A stretch of 64,000 nt of DNA from Amyelois transitella (taxonomy: Eukaryota; Arthropoda; Insecta; Lepidoptera; Pyralidae): NCBI RefSeq assembly GCF_032362555.1, contig NC_083528.1, positions 558,001-622,000 of the forward strand, read 5' to 3'. The notes below the pieces were generated by a model that was given only the letters and a program-made list of their open reading frames with translations, was not told where the DNA came from and searched no databases. The number at the start of each line of letters is the position of its first letter. Positions within the stretch are counted from its first letter, which is position 1. Shown here piece after piece: positions 22,242 to 34,314 of this stretch. Both the position numbers and the translations under genes were made by a program.

Positions 22242-25200
22242 TTAATTTTTTTTACCTCTAAATTCTTCTTCTATATCTAGGAGCGTCCTATCTTTAGTTT
22301 CAGGACAGAGCACTCCAACCACAACTAAACAGTACGACAGCACGCCAGCGTAAAGGCAATAAGTTCCATAAATACCCCATAAGTTGAACAACAAGATCAC
22401 AGTCTTCATATTGACGAAGAGATTCAGAGAGAAGAACAACATGCTGATGCCTCCGCAGAGTCCCTTATACTCCATCGGGAACAATTCTCCAGACAGAACA
22501 TAACTCAAAGGTATAGCTCCAGTTGCCACAGAAAACATGTGGACATGAATCAATAATAAACCAACTGTTGGAGTAAAAGAGACCCAGTCGTTTTCTTTCG
22601 CATATGTAAAAGCGGCTACAGCCAACAGCCCAAAGATGTTAAGCCCTATTGTCGAAAACAACATCACTCTCCGTTTCAAAGTCTTTATGAAAACCATTCC
22701 CACGAAATTCTCTATAATCCTTAGCACCCCGATTATAACAATCATCAAAGGTATATTCATCCCTGAATCCAAACCTATTACATTCTCGAACAAATCTGTT
22801 GTGAACGACGTCAATATATTTACCCCGCTCCACTGCGCCATTGTGAAAACGTGAAACATTATCAATATCGGCTTGTAGAACTCTTTCTTCTTCAGAGTCT
22901 GTCTTAAATATTTCACCTTTGATAACACTTTCTCCTTTATCGTCTCAACTTCATCTATCTGTTCCTTATTCGCTAACATTCTTGCTTCTATCATCTTCTC
23001 CAATTCTTCATTCTCCGAATCACCTCTCAAGTACATAAATGTCTTCCTGCACTCGTCATACCGTTCCTTATCAGCTAAAAAAGTTGGCGACTCCGGAGAC
23101 AATAAAACTAACAGTGCAGTAAACAAAATTATGCCTATACAGATCAAAGCGCACGTTTTCCAATGAAAATACACTCCTAATGTTTGGATGGCGAATACTC
23201 CTACGCTTACATTGACAGATATGGACATGAGGAAGAGACCGCGGTTTTTTGGGCTGGTATATTCGGCGATGAGGACGGGTCCAAGGGCTGCGATCATGCC
23301 GATTCCCATTCCTTGGAGGAACCGGGCGAGGAAGAGGATGTGGACTGTGTTGGAGAAGATAATACAAAGCCAGCCGCCGGCGGAGACTGCCAAGCTGCAA
23401 AGATTGGCGATACGCCTCCCTGATGTGCCCATGATGCTGGGAGCGATGACATTGCCGACGATGACCGCGAATCCTGGTATTGATGCTGGAAATATGACAA
23501 ATGGATTTAATTAACTAACAAAAATTCAAATTCAAATTCAAAATTTTTATTCATTACTATAGGATATTTCATATCGCTTAATAATTGCCAAACCTTTGGT
23601 TTAACAACATTGGTTGACGTCAAATAAATTACTTAAAACTAACTTTACTGTCGCTTCCAAGGCGTCAGTGCAGAAGAAGCGGTAACAAACTTATTAACTC
23701 ATTAAATTATTAACTAAATAAGTAACATAAGGTGACGTGTGATTTCTGACAGTTTAGAATAGAACCACTCCATATGTATTTACCATGGATGTCGTAAAAG
23801 GCGACTAGGGGATATGCTTATTAACTTGGGTATCCTCTAGTAGGCGATGGACTAGAAACGCGCATGCGCGGCCTCTTTGCAGGACGAAGAAGTTGATTAT
23901 GATGTAGAAAAAGTTAACTTAGAGAATAGTATTCCAAAACAACATATACATATGTATATATGCGCAATTTCTGGTATTGAAATAAAAAGATATGATCACG
24001 ACATGTTTCCATGATAGCATGAAAAACATAACATATAGATAACTCGGTCGGGTTATGTCAAACAGAAATAAGCCTTTATTATATCTGAAATTACTTTTGT
24101 ATAAATAGAACCGCCTCCAATCAACAACGTCATTTTTTGAAGTCCGTTAAATTTCTAAAACTTTCTCCTTCTAAGTGCAACAAACACTTTCCTGTGAATA
24201 CAGCAAAACGCGAAATAATCGTGGACTAATACACATACTACTGTGTCAAGAAAGTAGCAGGAAAAGATCAATAATACACAAACTGTTTGTTATTCATCCA
24301 AATTTATTTTATCACCTTCAAAATATGCTCCTTTAGAAACGATACACTTACGCCAACGAATAATCCAATCATCAAAACATTTTTTAAACGCTGTTTCCGG
24401 AATTGAGGTCAGTTCTCGCCGCGAATTCTCTTTTATGTCTTCTACCGATTGAAAACGGGTGCCACGAAGTGGTAGTTTGAGTTTAGGAAAAAGAAAAAAG
24501 TCGGCTGGAGCCATATCTGGTGAATATGGTGGTTGCTCGATGGTATTTGTTGAGTGTTTGGTTAAAAATTCGTTCACAATGATGGCCTTGTGCGAAGGTG
24601 CATTATCATGGTGCAAAATCCAAGAATTTTCTTTCCACAAATCTGGCCTTTTTCGTCGGATTTGCTCTCTTAAACGCCGCATAACACTCAAATAATATTC
24701 CCTATTTACCGTTTGACCTTCCGGCAAGAATTCCGAGTGCACAACACCGCGATAGTCAAAGAAAACAGTCAACATGACTTTGACTTTTGAACGACTTTGG
24801 CGTGGTTTTTTCGGTTTCGGTTCAGTTGGAAGGCGCCACTCCGAAGCTTGTTGACTAGTTTGCATGTCAAACTCGTAAACCCACGTCTCGTCACCAGTAA
24901 CAATGCGTTTCATGAATGTTGGGTCGGAATTGACTCGTTCTAGCATGTCCTCAGCGACTATCATGCGATTGAGTTTTTGAAAAAAATTCAGGTCTTTTGG
25001 GACTAGCCGAGCGGCAACATGTTTCATACCCAAATTATTAGTTAAAATGGTACGGATCGACTCGTGAGATACAGAAAGTTCGGTGGCTATCTCTCTCAAA
25101 GTTGAATGAGGATTTTCAGTCACTATTTCCTTCACTTTTGCGATGTTAACTTCAGTTGCAGACGTTGATGGCCTACCAGAGCGAGGCAAATCTTCCATCA

Positions 25201-28200
25201 CATCTCGACCGCTTTTGAACGCTTTGTACCACTCATAAGCACGAGTTTTTGATAAAGTCGATTCACCGTAAGCCTTCTGTAACATTTTCAGTGACTCCGA
25301 ACACGATATTCCATTGGCAATGCAAAATTTAAGACAAACTCTTTGTTCGATGTTTTTATCCATTATGAAATTAGCAATACACACTAGATATGATATAACT
25401 AAAAATAGCACTGTATTTAATGTAAACAACAGATGCAACTCAAACTCCGCGCCAAAATGGAAAACAGTTGTGCCAATCTAACAACAACAAAAAAAACAAA
25501 AATTTGAATTTGGAACCATAAATAAATAATCCATTCCCGATACTTTTCTGACTGAATGTACATACATTACGTATGTTGAAATTTATGTAAAGAATCGCTT
25601 CATTTCCCACTATTTGTCATCCTATTAAGTCCATACATTAAATAGTATCAACCTCTTTTTCACATGTTAGGTACTGGCCAGTTATAAAAAGTTACATGTT
25701 TTGTTTTTTATTAAGGAACTTGAGTGAAAAAATTTGAATATCAAAAAACTAACTACGCAATAGTTCATCAAAGAGATACATAATTTAGGTCGCTTTTATT
25801 TTTCAATATATATTATTTAAAGTGTGTGTGCGTTTTTATTTGTTGTGAAGCTCTAATATCGTAGTTCGCGAAGTGAACAAAATTTGGTGCCGAAACCCGG
25901 GAATAACATTCAAAAAGACTTATGAAACATTCTATGAAGTGGTAGTGGTGAGTGCTATAAATCAAGCTAATTTGGACCATAAAACTGTGAGTAAATGAAC
26001 TTATAAAATTAACTAATTATTGGACTATATGAACTTATAAAAAATTTAAGTGATTTCATTAACTTTGAATAATTCGAGTTATACTCAGTGACTAGACAGG
26101 AAATATATACTCAAACGTTTTACGAGAGACATTTACAAATAATTTAATTCAATATTCCATATATTTAAATTATTTTCATTAAAAATTCCATTGACTTTTC
26201 ACTAACCAAACTTGCCTATCATCATGAGTGTGAATAAATCAATCGTTATCCAAAGAGAAAGACTTGCCAAGTTATTAAAAGCTGAAAGTAATTACAAGAA
26301 GAGTCCGAAGGACAGAATAACACGAGGATATATAGAAACTAGACTAGAAAATGTTGATGCTTTATGGAAAGAATTTAATCAGGAGCATTATAATATTTAC
26401 GGTTCAGCAACTACAGAAGAAATCAAAACTCAGGAGTATTTTGTTAAAGGGATATACGATATTTTTGAAGAAACTTACACTCACTTCAAGGGCTGTTTGA
26501 AAGAGGCTCTTCGTGGAACGGGAGATGTCTTCGAGGAAGCCCAAGGGTCCATGGAATCTCAGTCTGTCGTAGAAAAACACAGGTCCAGCGAAGTCAAATT
26601 ACCAAAAATCGAGTTACCAAAATTCTGTGGTAAATATGAAGACTGGCAGCAATATTTTGATCTTTTTACCTCACTTATACACAAGAACCGTAGCTTATCC
26701 GCTGTAGAAAAACTGCACTATCTTAAAAGTACTTTATCAGGCGAAGCGGAAGTTCTTATAAGAAATTTGCCCACCACGGATTTAAATTACGACGCTGCCT
26801 GGAAAAAATTGATAGCTCGATACAACAACAAAAGGTACAACTTAAACATAATACTCAAGAATTTATTCAGTCAAAAACAAATAACTAGCGAATCAGCCCA
26901 TGCAATAAGAAGTTTATTGGATACGACAACGTCGTGCATCACCTCAATTAATAATTTAGGAATCGAGACAAAGCAGTGGGATGTCATCCTCATTTTCTTA
27001 GTGGTGTCCAAGCTAGACAATGAATCACTCCGTCAATGGGAAGTCAATACCAGTGGAATTGCATCCGATGCCTTACCTTCGTGGTCTGATCTGGTACTAT
27101 TTTTAGAATCTCGTTTTCGGACACTGGAAATGATTGACAGTAGTAAACAAATTTCCAAGGCTCCTTATACAAACAAACGTACAGAGAAGGTTAAATCATT
27201 TGCATCTGTTCAAGACAACATTACAAAACATCAATGTACTATGTGTTCGGGAGATCATTTTCTCTACCAATGCAAGAGCTTTGGACAGCTAATACCACGT
27301 GAGAGACAAGAGTTCGTACAGACCAAATCGCTATGTTATAACTGCTTATCACCCACTCACTCAGTATACAAATGTCGTTACACAACAAGTTGCCGTAGAT
27401 GTGGTAGACGACATCACTCCTTGCTTCATCAAGAGAAGGAGAAACAGCAAGAGCTTACAAATAATTCGGAAAACAATCACGCGCACACACAATCACAGCG
27501 ACCAAATCAAGCAGATATTCAACATTCATCACCCAATCATGGCGTGAACGTCGTTGCCAATTTTGCGAAGGAAGAAGCGGTCATCGATTCAGCTGACGTT
27601 CTTTTGGCAACGGCCATTGTAAAAGCATATTCATTCAACGGAAAGTATTGTCTACTGCGTGCCTTGATCGACCAAGGCTCTCAAGCTTCCTTTGTAACAG
27701 AAGAGACTGTTCAAACGTTAGGCCTTAAACGTATACCTGTTAGCGGCTGTGTGTCAGGGGTAGGAGATGGTCGACTGCATATAAGACATATGGTTTCTTT
27801 CCGCATTGAGTCTCGTAGGGACTCAAGTAAATGTATTCAAATTTCTGCTTACGTATTAAAATCTCTTATTTCGCGTTTGCCTTCTAGCAAACCCTCATCA
27901 CCTGATTGGTCAGAAATCGAGAACCTATCACTGGCCGATCCAGGATTTATTTCACCTGGTAGAATCGACGTTTTACTAGGAGCCGAAGTATACGGCGACA
28001 TCATTTTGAATGATATCATCAAACACCCAGAGGGACACTTATTAGCACAAAACACTATCTTTGGGTGGATCATTTCAGGTAAGGTGCCGCAAGGAGCACC
28101 AACTGATGTCACAAAAATGGTAAGTTTTAATGTTCAGGTCAAAGAAGACTTTTTACTCAAACAGTTTTGGGAGTTAGAAAACGAGCCAAACTCAATTCAA

Positions 28201-31200
28201 AAGAAATTCAGCAAGATGGAAGAAAAATGTGAAGAGTTTTTTGATTTAACTACTACTAGAAACAAGGAAGGTAGGTTTGTGGTTAGATTGCCTTTTAACA
28301 GCGATGATCCAGAGTGTCAATACGGAGGGTTAAAGGAGATAGCACAGAAAAGATTTTATCATTTGGAGAAGAAGCTACAGAAGAACCCGAAATTAAAAGA
28401 AGAATATGGTAAGGTAATGCAGGAATATCTGGACCTGGGTCATATGAGGGAAATAAAGGACGAAACAATTCATCCAAAAGCAGTGTATTTTCCACATCAC
28501 GCCGTCGTAAGGGAAAACAGAGAGACGACAAAATTACGTGTTGTTTTCGACGCATCATGTAAGGGCGCGAACGGCGTTTCGTTGAATGACAACCTCCTTA
28601 TCGGTCCCAAACTACAGCAAGATTTAAGGCACATTTTGATGAGATGGCGAAGATTCCCAATATGTGTAGTTGCAGACATAGTCAAAATGTACCGGCAGGT
28701 ACGTATACACGATGACGACACACGCTTTCAAAGGATATTATGGAGATTCAACCCAGATGAACCACTGGGTCAATTCGAGTTGCTCACACTCACCTTTGGA
28801 ACAGCATGTGCACCTCATCTAGCAGTAAAATCACTGCAACGTTTAGCAGAGGATGAACAACTCAACTACCCTACAGCATCAGAAATCACGAAACGAGATT
28901 TCTATGTCGACGATTTAATGACATGCTGTGAAACAGAAGAAGAAGCTATTCAAATTTATACTGAAATGAACAAGCTAATGGAAGCGGGCGGTTTTCAATT
29001 ACAGAAGTGGAGTAGCAACAACAAGGTATTGCTCCAGTTCATCGGTCAAGATAATCAGAAAACAGCTCCATCAATTCACATTAAGGCTGACAACATGGTA
29101 AAAGTCCTGGGCATTTGTTGGAACAGAGATTCAGACGAATTTCAATATACAGTAGAGTTACATGAAGTTAATAAATCACCAACAAAGCGCCAGGTGTTGT
29201 CTGACATTGCTCGTATATACGACCCAATGGGTTGGATTGCTCCAGTTGTTTTAACTGCAAAGGTTTTCATTCAAAAATTGTGGAAGTCTGGGTTGTCTTG
29301 GGATGATGAACTTTCTGAAGATTTGTTACACGAATGGCTCAAATACAGAGCTGAACTCTCCGAACTGAAAACCATATTTATTCCAAGATGGCTAAATTTT
29401 AATCAGGGTTGTGAAGTTGAACTGCATGCCTTCGCAGACGCATCTCAAATGGCTTACGCTGGAGTGGTGTACTTTCGAACAATAAACTCTAATGGCGAAA
29501 TTCACGTACACCTACTTACCTCAAAAACAAAAGTAGCTCCTATTGAGAAACAACTATCAATTCCAAGATTGGAATTATGCGGAGCGGTTTTAGCTGCAAA
29601 ATTGCTTAACGAAGTGGCACAAGTTATGAATGTACCTAAGCATAGGCTCTACGCATGGACAGACTCCACCGTTGTTTTGGCGTGGCTTCGTGGATTGCCA
29701 TCAAGATGGACTACCTTCGTTAGCAATAGAGTATCGGAAATTCTTAATATTATGGATAGTAGTCAGTTTAATCATGTTGGTACTAAGTTCAACCCCGCGG
29801 ATTGCGCATCCAGAGGGCTACAACCATCTGATCTCAAAAGAGAGAAGCTCTGGAGAGATATTACATTTTCAAAATTAGACTACACAACACAAGAAGAAAC
29901 AAAAGCTAGTAATTCACAGAAAATCAAGACTTTAGTTGCACTGAAAAAAGAAGACGAAAATCAACACTTGATAGAAGAAGAAAAGAATTTCTTTTGGAGT
30001 AAATACTCATCGCTGAAGAAAATGTTTCGGATTGTCTCATATGTAAGGAGAATTTAAAATTTTAGAATAATTACAAATTAACGAAACACATTTAAAGAAG
30101 GTGATAGGGAATCGTATTCTGACCTATGAGGAAATGTGTACGGTTTTAGTGCAGATCGAATCTTGCCTCAATTCTGGACCACTTACTCAGTTAAGTGAAC
30201 ATTCAGTCGACCCTCTCCCCTTGACGCCTGGTCATTTTCTAGTAGGTGAACCTCTCATTAATGTATGTGACAATAATTTTGCGAATCAAACTGAAAATGT
30301 TAATTTAACTAGTAGATGGAAATTAGTCCAAAAAATTGCGAATGATTTCTGGCATAGATGGTCAAAAGACTATTTATTAAATTTAGATAAGAGGTATAAA
30401 TGGACTACTAAAAAATCAAAACCTGATGTTGGTGATATTGTAATTGTTAGAGAGGATAATCTTCCTCCAACTAAATGGATTCTTGGTAGAATCATTGAAA
30501 CACATCCAGGCAAAGATAACATCACTCGTGTTGTGACGATAAAATGCAAGGACAAATTGTTGAAACGTCCTATAAATAAACTTTGTTTTCTGCCTAAATG
30601 ATTCATGTTTGTCAAAAAATTCATCGTAGTTTCTATAAATTGAATACATAAATATACTTTAGGTTCTTTCTTTAGTTCCACCATATGTTATGGTGGGCGG
30701 TTTTATATAATAAATATAGCATTTGTATTATAGGTATGTAATAGCCTTGTCACGGTGGGCGGTTTTATTGTATACTTTTATAATAATTTCACAAATCTTA
30801 CGCATACATGTAATTAATCAATAAGGTTTGACATAGAATACGTACTAGAATTTTTGTTAATTGAAGTGAATCTAAGTTCTTATAGACTGTTTTTTAAAGG
30901 ACAAGTCCTTGGTGGGCGGGATGTTGAAATTTATGTAAAGAATCGCTTCATTTCCCACTATTTGTCATCCTATTAAGTCCATACATTAAATAGTATCAAC
31001 CTCTTTTTCACATGTTAGGTACTGGCCAGTTATAAAAAGTTACATGTTTTGTTTTTTATTAAGGAACTTGAGTGAAAAAATTTGAATATCAAAAAACTAA
31101 CTACGCAATAGTTCATCAAAGAGATACATAATTTAGGTCGCTTTTATTTTTCAATATATATTATTTAAAGTGTGTGTGCGTTTTTATTTGTTGTGAAGCT

Positions 31201-32980
31201 CTAATATCGTAGTTCGCGAATTGAACAACGTATGTATAACAACGTACATAATATATGTAACATACATACATACATACATACAGGTCAAACTAAGAACGAC
31301 CTTTATTTAAATAATTAGGCCTGGATGTACAAATTGGTTAAATAAAAGAAAACAATGATAAAAAAAAAATATTTAAAGAATTGTCCTGAAATTAAACAAT
31401 TGACGATCACCATTTTTCTTTTATTAAAAATGTATCTACTTTTTTTTCTAAGCGGCCAGCGCGCTTTACAACTTAAAAAAAAACCTATTTTTTTAAGGTA
31501 TTTAAAAATGGCTGACGTCGTTCGATAATTTAACGATTGACAAACATAATCTTGAATTATTGGAGTAAATCTATAAATCAGCATTGAGTGTTGGTTCTAT
31601 TCAAAATAGTACTAGTTTCGAGATTCTTGGTTCTGTCTACCCCGCGAGAGATATAGACGTGACTATATTTATCTATTTATGTGTATATCTCACAGTGCCG
31701 TGTGATTCCAGAAAAAAGAATAGGTCCGCTCCACTTCCAATGGATGTTGTAAAAGGCGACAAAGTGATAGGCTTATATAAACTTGGGATTCTCCTTTTAG
31801 GCGATGGGCTAGCAACCTGTCACTATTTGAATCTCAATACCATCATTAAGCCAAACAGCCGAACGTGGCCTATCAGTCTCTTAAAGACTACAGGCTCTGT
31901 CTACCCCGCAAGGGACATAGACGTGATCTACCTATCCAAGAAGCTGATGCATCATCGATTTGTATGATGGAGTCGGGTCTCCGCAGCTGGGGCAGTAGAC
32001 CAGTGACGAATCCCATCACCAGCCCCATGCCCGCCATGTTGAAGGTCACGCCGGCACTCACGAAACACTGGAAAATATTACATTGTCCACATGTATCATA
32101 CTACATAGTTCAGTGCTGGTTTAAAAAAAAAACATAGATATGTGCTAGCAGTTCATCTATATAAGTATTTACATACATACATATAATAACGTCTATATCC
32201 CTTGCGGGGAAGACAGAGCCAACAGTCTTGAAAAGACTGATAGGCCACGCTCAGCTATTTGTTTTAATGATAGAATTGAGATTCAAATAGTGACAGGTTG
32301 CTAGCCCATCGCCTAAAAAAGGAATCCCAAGTTTGTAAGCCTATCCCTTAGTCGCCTTTTACGACATCCATAGGAAAGAGATGGAGTGGTCCTATTCTTT
32401 TTTGTGCTGGTGCCGGGCGCACACCACACGGCACTATCTACTATCAATATAAGTATTTATTATAAAATATAGCATCATTGATTTAGTATCTCGTGACACA
32501 AGTTTCGAACTTAATTCGAGCTAACTCAATTTGTGTAATTAGTCCCTTATACATACATAAATCATGGATCTTTCCCCGGAGGGTTCCTTCGCTTCATCCA
32601 CATTCATAACTCTTTTCATGCAAGCTCGTCGGTTTTGGGTACTCTTGTCCTGACCTTTTGCTAGAACGTCTCCGATTTGATCAAGATACGTTGGTCTAGG
32701 CCTTCCCACTCCAACAGTCCCATTCACACTTCCTTTGTATATTTGCTAAATTCCATTTAATAAATAAATAATTATATATGGATATAATTATATTTGCCAG
32801 TTGCTTCTTTTTCCATGCAGATTTTTATAGTCGATAAAAAAAGAGACTTATAATTTGGGGGAATTGGGGCACCTAACCACTAAAAAGCGCCACTTGGTAA
32901 AAATTAATATAAGATACAAAATAAATAATCGTACTTACTTGTATCATAAACGGGCTTAAACGCTTAGTTTCTGACTCCAT
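22242..32980 (-). CDS. Tret1-like sugar transporter T2 (3 exons, 473 aa)
   Basis: Sugar-porter membrane protein. Exons on the minus strand are 32980-32939 (MESETKRLSPFMIQ, 14 codons), 32067-31932 (136 nt) and 23485-22242 with TAA. Phases (0, 1) agree with T3, T4 and T5. Motifs in exon 3 include G-R-R after span 2, YTSPKNRG, PESPTFLADKERYDECRK, GELFPMEYKGLCGG and PETKDRTLLDIEEEF. Intron 2 is about 8.4 kb because it contains a mariner and a Pao/BEL element. The exon 2 donor reads GTAGAT and abuts a SINE-A end, so it is a weaker match than the GTGAG/GTAAG donors of its paralogues. Exon 2 is nearly identical to that of T3 over about 115 nt. No break is seen in the coding sequence. The family is sure; whether the splice is efficient is open. 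Confidence 0.83.
23530..23695 (-). mobile_element. LINE 3' UTR remnant
   Basis: Antisense, with CAAATT repeats at its end and a GCAGAAGAAGCGG block similar to the TTCTA-tailed LINE family. Confidence 0.45.
23733..23858 (+). mobile_element. SINE-A 5' part, diverged
   Basis: Sense copy truncated at its 3' side, in T2 intron 2. Confidence 0.6.
24241..25558 (-). mobile_element. mariner element, apparently complete
   Basis: A 1.32 kb element in intron 2 of T2. Left end 24241 onward and the reverse complement of the right end before 25558 form imperfect inverted repeats of about 25 bp, both with a G-T-C-A...A-A-G-T-A core and a GGAA. TA flanks both ends (24239-24240 and 25559-25560), as expected for the Tc1/mariner superfamily. 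The transposase is listed separately. The length matches the usual 1.3 kb. Confidence 0.85.
24290..25363 (-). CDS. mariner transposase (357 aa, D,D34D)
   Basis: Cut-and-paste transposase. The start is placed at 25363 (MDKNIEQRVC) because the 25 residues available further upstream are hydrophobic and not part of the family. An N-terminal helix-turn-helix region is followed by the catalytic triad at D158 (TGDETW), D253 (HHDNAPSH) and D288 (YSPDMAPADFF), with exactly 34 residues between the last two. No frameshift or stop interrupts the frame, so it may encode an active enzyme. Confidence 0.9.
   Translation of the reverse strand: MDKNIEQRVCLKFCIANGISCSESLKMLQKAYGESTLSKTRAYEWYKAFKSGRDVMEDLPRSGRPSTSATEVNIAKVKEIVTENPHSTLREIATELSVSHESIRTILTNNLGMKHVAARLVPKDLNFFQKLNRMIVAEDMLERVNSDPTFMKRIVTGDETWVYEFDMQTSQQASEWRLPTEPKPKKPRQSRSKVKVMLTVFFDYRGVVHSEFLPEGQTVNREYYLSVMRRLREQIRRKRPDLWKENSWILHHDNAPSHKAIIVNEFLTKHSTNTIEQPPYSPDMAPADFFLFPKLKLPLRGTRFQSVEDIKENSRRELTSIPETAFKKCFDDWIIRWRKCIVSKGAYFEGDKINLDE
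25574..25879 (+). repeat. 5' LTR of the Pao/BEL element
   Basis: 306 bp, beginning TGTTGAA and ending GAACA, nearly identical to 30922-31227. Confidence 0.93.
26212..30057 (+). mobile_element. Pao/BEL gag-pol reading frame
   Basis: Fossil element frame. Parts in order: a Gag region with the DUF1759-like domain of Pao/BEL elements; Cys/His-rich knuckles around residues 343-406; a retropepsin-like protease segment (LIDQGSQASF, about residue 485); reverse transcriptase (about residues 740-1000, with Y-V-D-D near 897); and an RNase H-like region (HAFADAS near 1071). Confidence 0.92.
30101..30601 (+). mobile_element. Pao/BEL C-terminal region
   Basis: Fossil element frame resembling the C-terminal DUF5641 domain that follows the integrase in Pao/BEL polyproteins (PDVGDIVIVREDN...GRIIETHPG). 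Confidence 0.85.
30922..31227 (+). repeat. 3' LTR of the Pao/BEL element
   Basis: 306 bp copy of the 5' LTR with one difference seen near its 3' end. Preceded by GGTGGGCGGGA, a likely polypurine tract. Confidence 0.93.
31620..31678 (+). mobile_element. SINE-A 3' fragment
   Basis: Last 60 bp of the unit with an altered tail. Confidence 0.6.
31695..31930 (+). mobile_element. SINE-A abutting T2 exon 2 donor
   Basis: Sense copy (antisense to T2). Its 3' end runs straight into the exon border without a (TATG)n tail. Confidence 0.82.
32172..32446 (-). mobile_element. SINE-A, full-length, antisense
   Basis: Flanked by ATATAAGTATTTA (32159-32171 and 32447-32459), in T2 intron 1. Confidence 0.87.
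32551..32750 (-). mobile_element. LINE 3' coding end (tail-sharing LINE)
   Basis: Antisense; encodes VNGTVGVGRPRPTYLDQIGD and MKRVMNVDEAKE, then loses the frame near the end. Confidence 0.75.
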
Positions 32981-33365
32981 TTTTAATTTAATTTTTGTAC
33001 TAAATAAGATAACATAAAAATGAACATCATTAATTCACCATACTTAGTAGATATTAAAATATAGAAAAGTAAAATAATAAGCGAGTGGTATTTTATAAGT
33101 ACAAATATACACTGCATCTTAAAGAGTAGAATCATTTGTAATTCGCATTTAAGCCACAATTCCATTACTGCGAAAGTGCGTGACATGCTACGTATTTTAT
33201 GCTTAATTACCCTTCTTGAGGAAACCTTTTTTTTGTGTCTCTTGGCTTAGTTGTAGCGAGAGCGATGTTTCGGCTCGACCGCTACCAAAAAGAAGATCCA
33301 GACATCAGATTTTTATTGTTACCTAAATATTTTTATTTGATATCCAAAAATATTGTGCTTTTCAT

Positions 33366-33635
33366 ACATACATACATACATACATATAATTACGACTATA
33401 TCACTTGCGGGGTAGACAGAGCCAACAGTCTTGAAAAGACTGATAGGCCACGTTCAGCTATTTGGCTTTAAGATAGAATTTAGATTTAAATAGTGACAGG
33501 TTGCTAGCCCATCGCCTAAAAGAAGAATCCCAAGTTTATAAGCCTACCCCTTAGTCGCCTTTTACGACATCCATGGGGGAGAGATGAAGTTGTCCTATTC
33601 TTTTCTATTGTTGCCGGGAACCACACGACACAGAA
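33366..33635 (-). mobile_element. SINE-A with a 34-bp target duplication
   Basis: Antisense, full length. The flanks 33332-33365 and 33636-33669 match at 33 of 34 positions. Confidence 0.88.
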
Positions 33636-34077
33636 TTTATTTGATATCCAAAAATATTGTGATTTTCATTTGATTATTTCTCTCCTCTGTTCTCCTTTTG
33701 TCTTCTTTAGTGTGTTTAGTATATATTCCCGAACTTTCCACTATACCTACATCCTACACAGTCTACGATGAAATATCGGAAACGGAGACTTGATAATATG
33801 TGCCAGTGTTATTAAATGAGCGAGCCTAAACGAAAAATAATTCATTTTTCCGTGAAATGAAAATTCCATGAAAATCTCCATGAAAGTCTCTGGATAAAGT
33901 ATTAATAAAAAATTAAACGTGATAGGTTAGAAAAAGTTTTACTTGTCAATTAATAAATAATCGTGCGCAGCAATGGAATAGCGCCTTTAAACAAATTTCA
34001 TGTTGCGTATTTACTAACGAGTGATACGTATTATTACATAAGTTATGGAAATAATTGATAAATGTTCATAAATAGAA

Positions 34078-34300
34078 CGTAGTTGGCAGAGTGGTTGTGT
34101 CATTCGATTCCTAAGCTATAGGGTATGGCGTTCGAATCCCATGGTGACCAACTTTTATGAGTTGATAAGAGAGAATATCAGCTGCTTACTATCACTAAGG
34201 TTTTATAATCGTTACTATACTAAGTATAGGTACCGAGTAGGTGCCATAAACAATGATTCTGATGCAACCTATGACTAATAAAAACAATGAAATGAAATGA
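34078..34300 (+). mobile_element. tRNA-headed SINE
   Basis: A-box-like TGGCAGAGTGG and B-box-like CGTTCGAATCCC with tRNA-like spacing, followed by about 150 bp and an AATGAAATGAAATGA end. The stretch 33670-34077 before it shows nothing else. Confidence 0.55.
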
Positions 34301-34314
34301 ATTCTATGAAACTA

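Larger units (their letters stand above)
25574..31227 (+). mobile_element. Pao/BEL LTR retrotransposon, very young but broken
   Basis: A 5.65 kb LTR element inserted in intron 2 of T2, antisense to the gene. It has 306-bp LTRs, a 5-bp target duplication ACGTA (25569-25573 and 31228-31232), a primer-binding-site-like stretch just after the 5' LTR (around 25885-25902), gag and pol domains, and a purine-rich tract before the 3' LTR. The LTRs differ at one position that I can find, so the insertion is recent. It appears broken, with about one break. Treated as a fossil. Confidence 0.93.

Noticed and set aside
33364-33640. CRISPR-like spaced repeats (CATA/TATG units)
   Set aside because: These are simple (CATA)n tails of retroposons in a eukaryotic genome, with no spacer-repeat regularity.
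34078-34150. Functional tRNA gene
   Set aside because: A and B boxes are present but the acceptor and anticodon stems do not pair properly, and a long SINE-like body follows.
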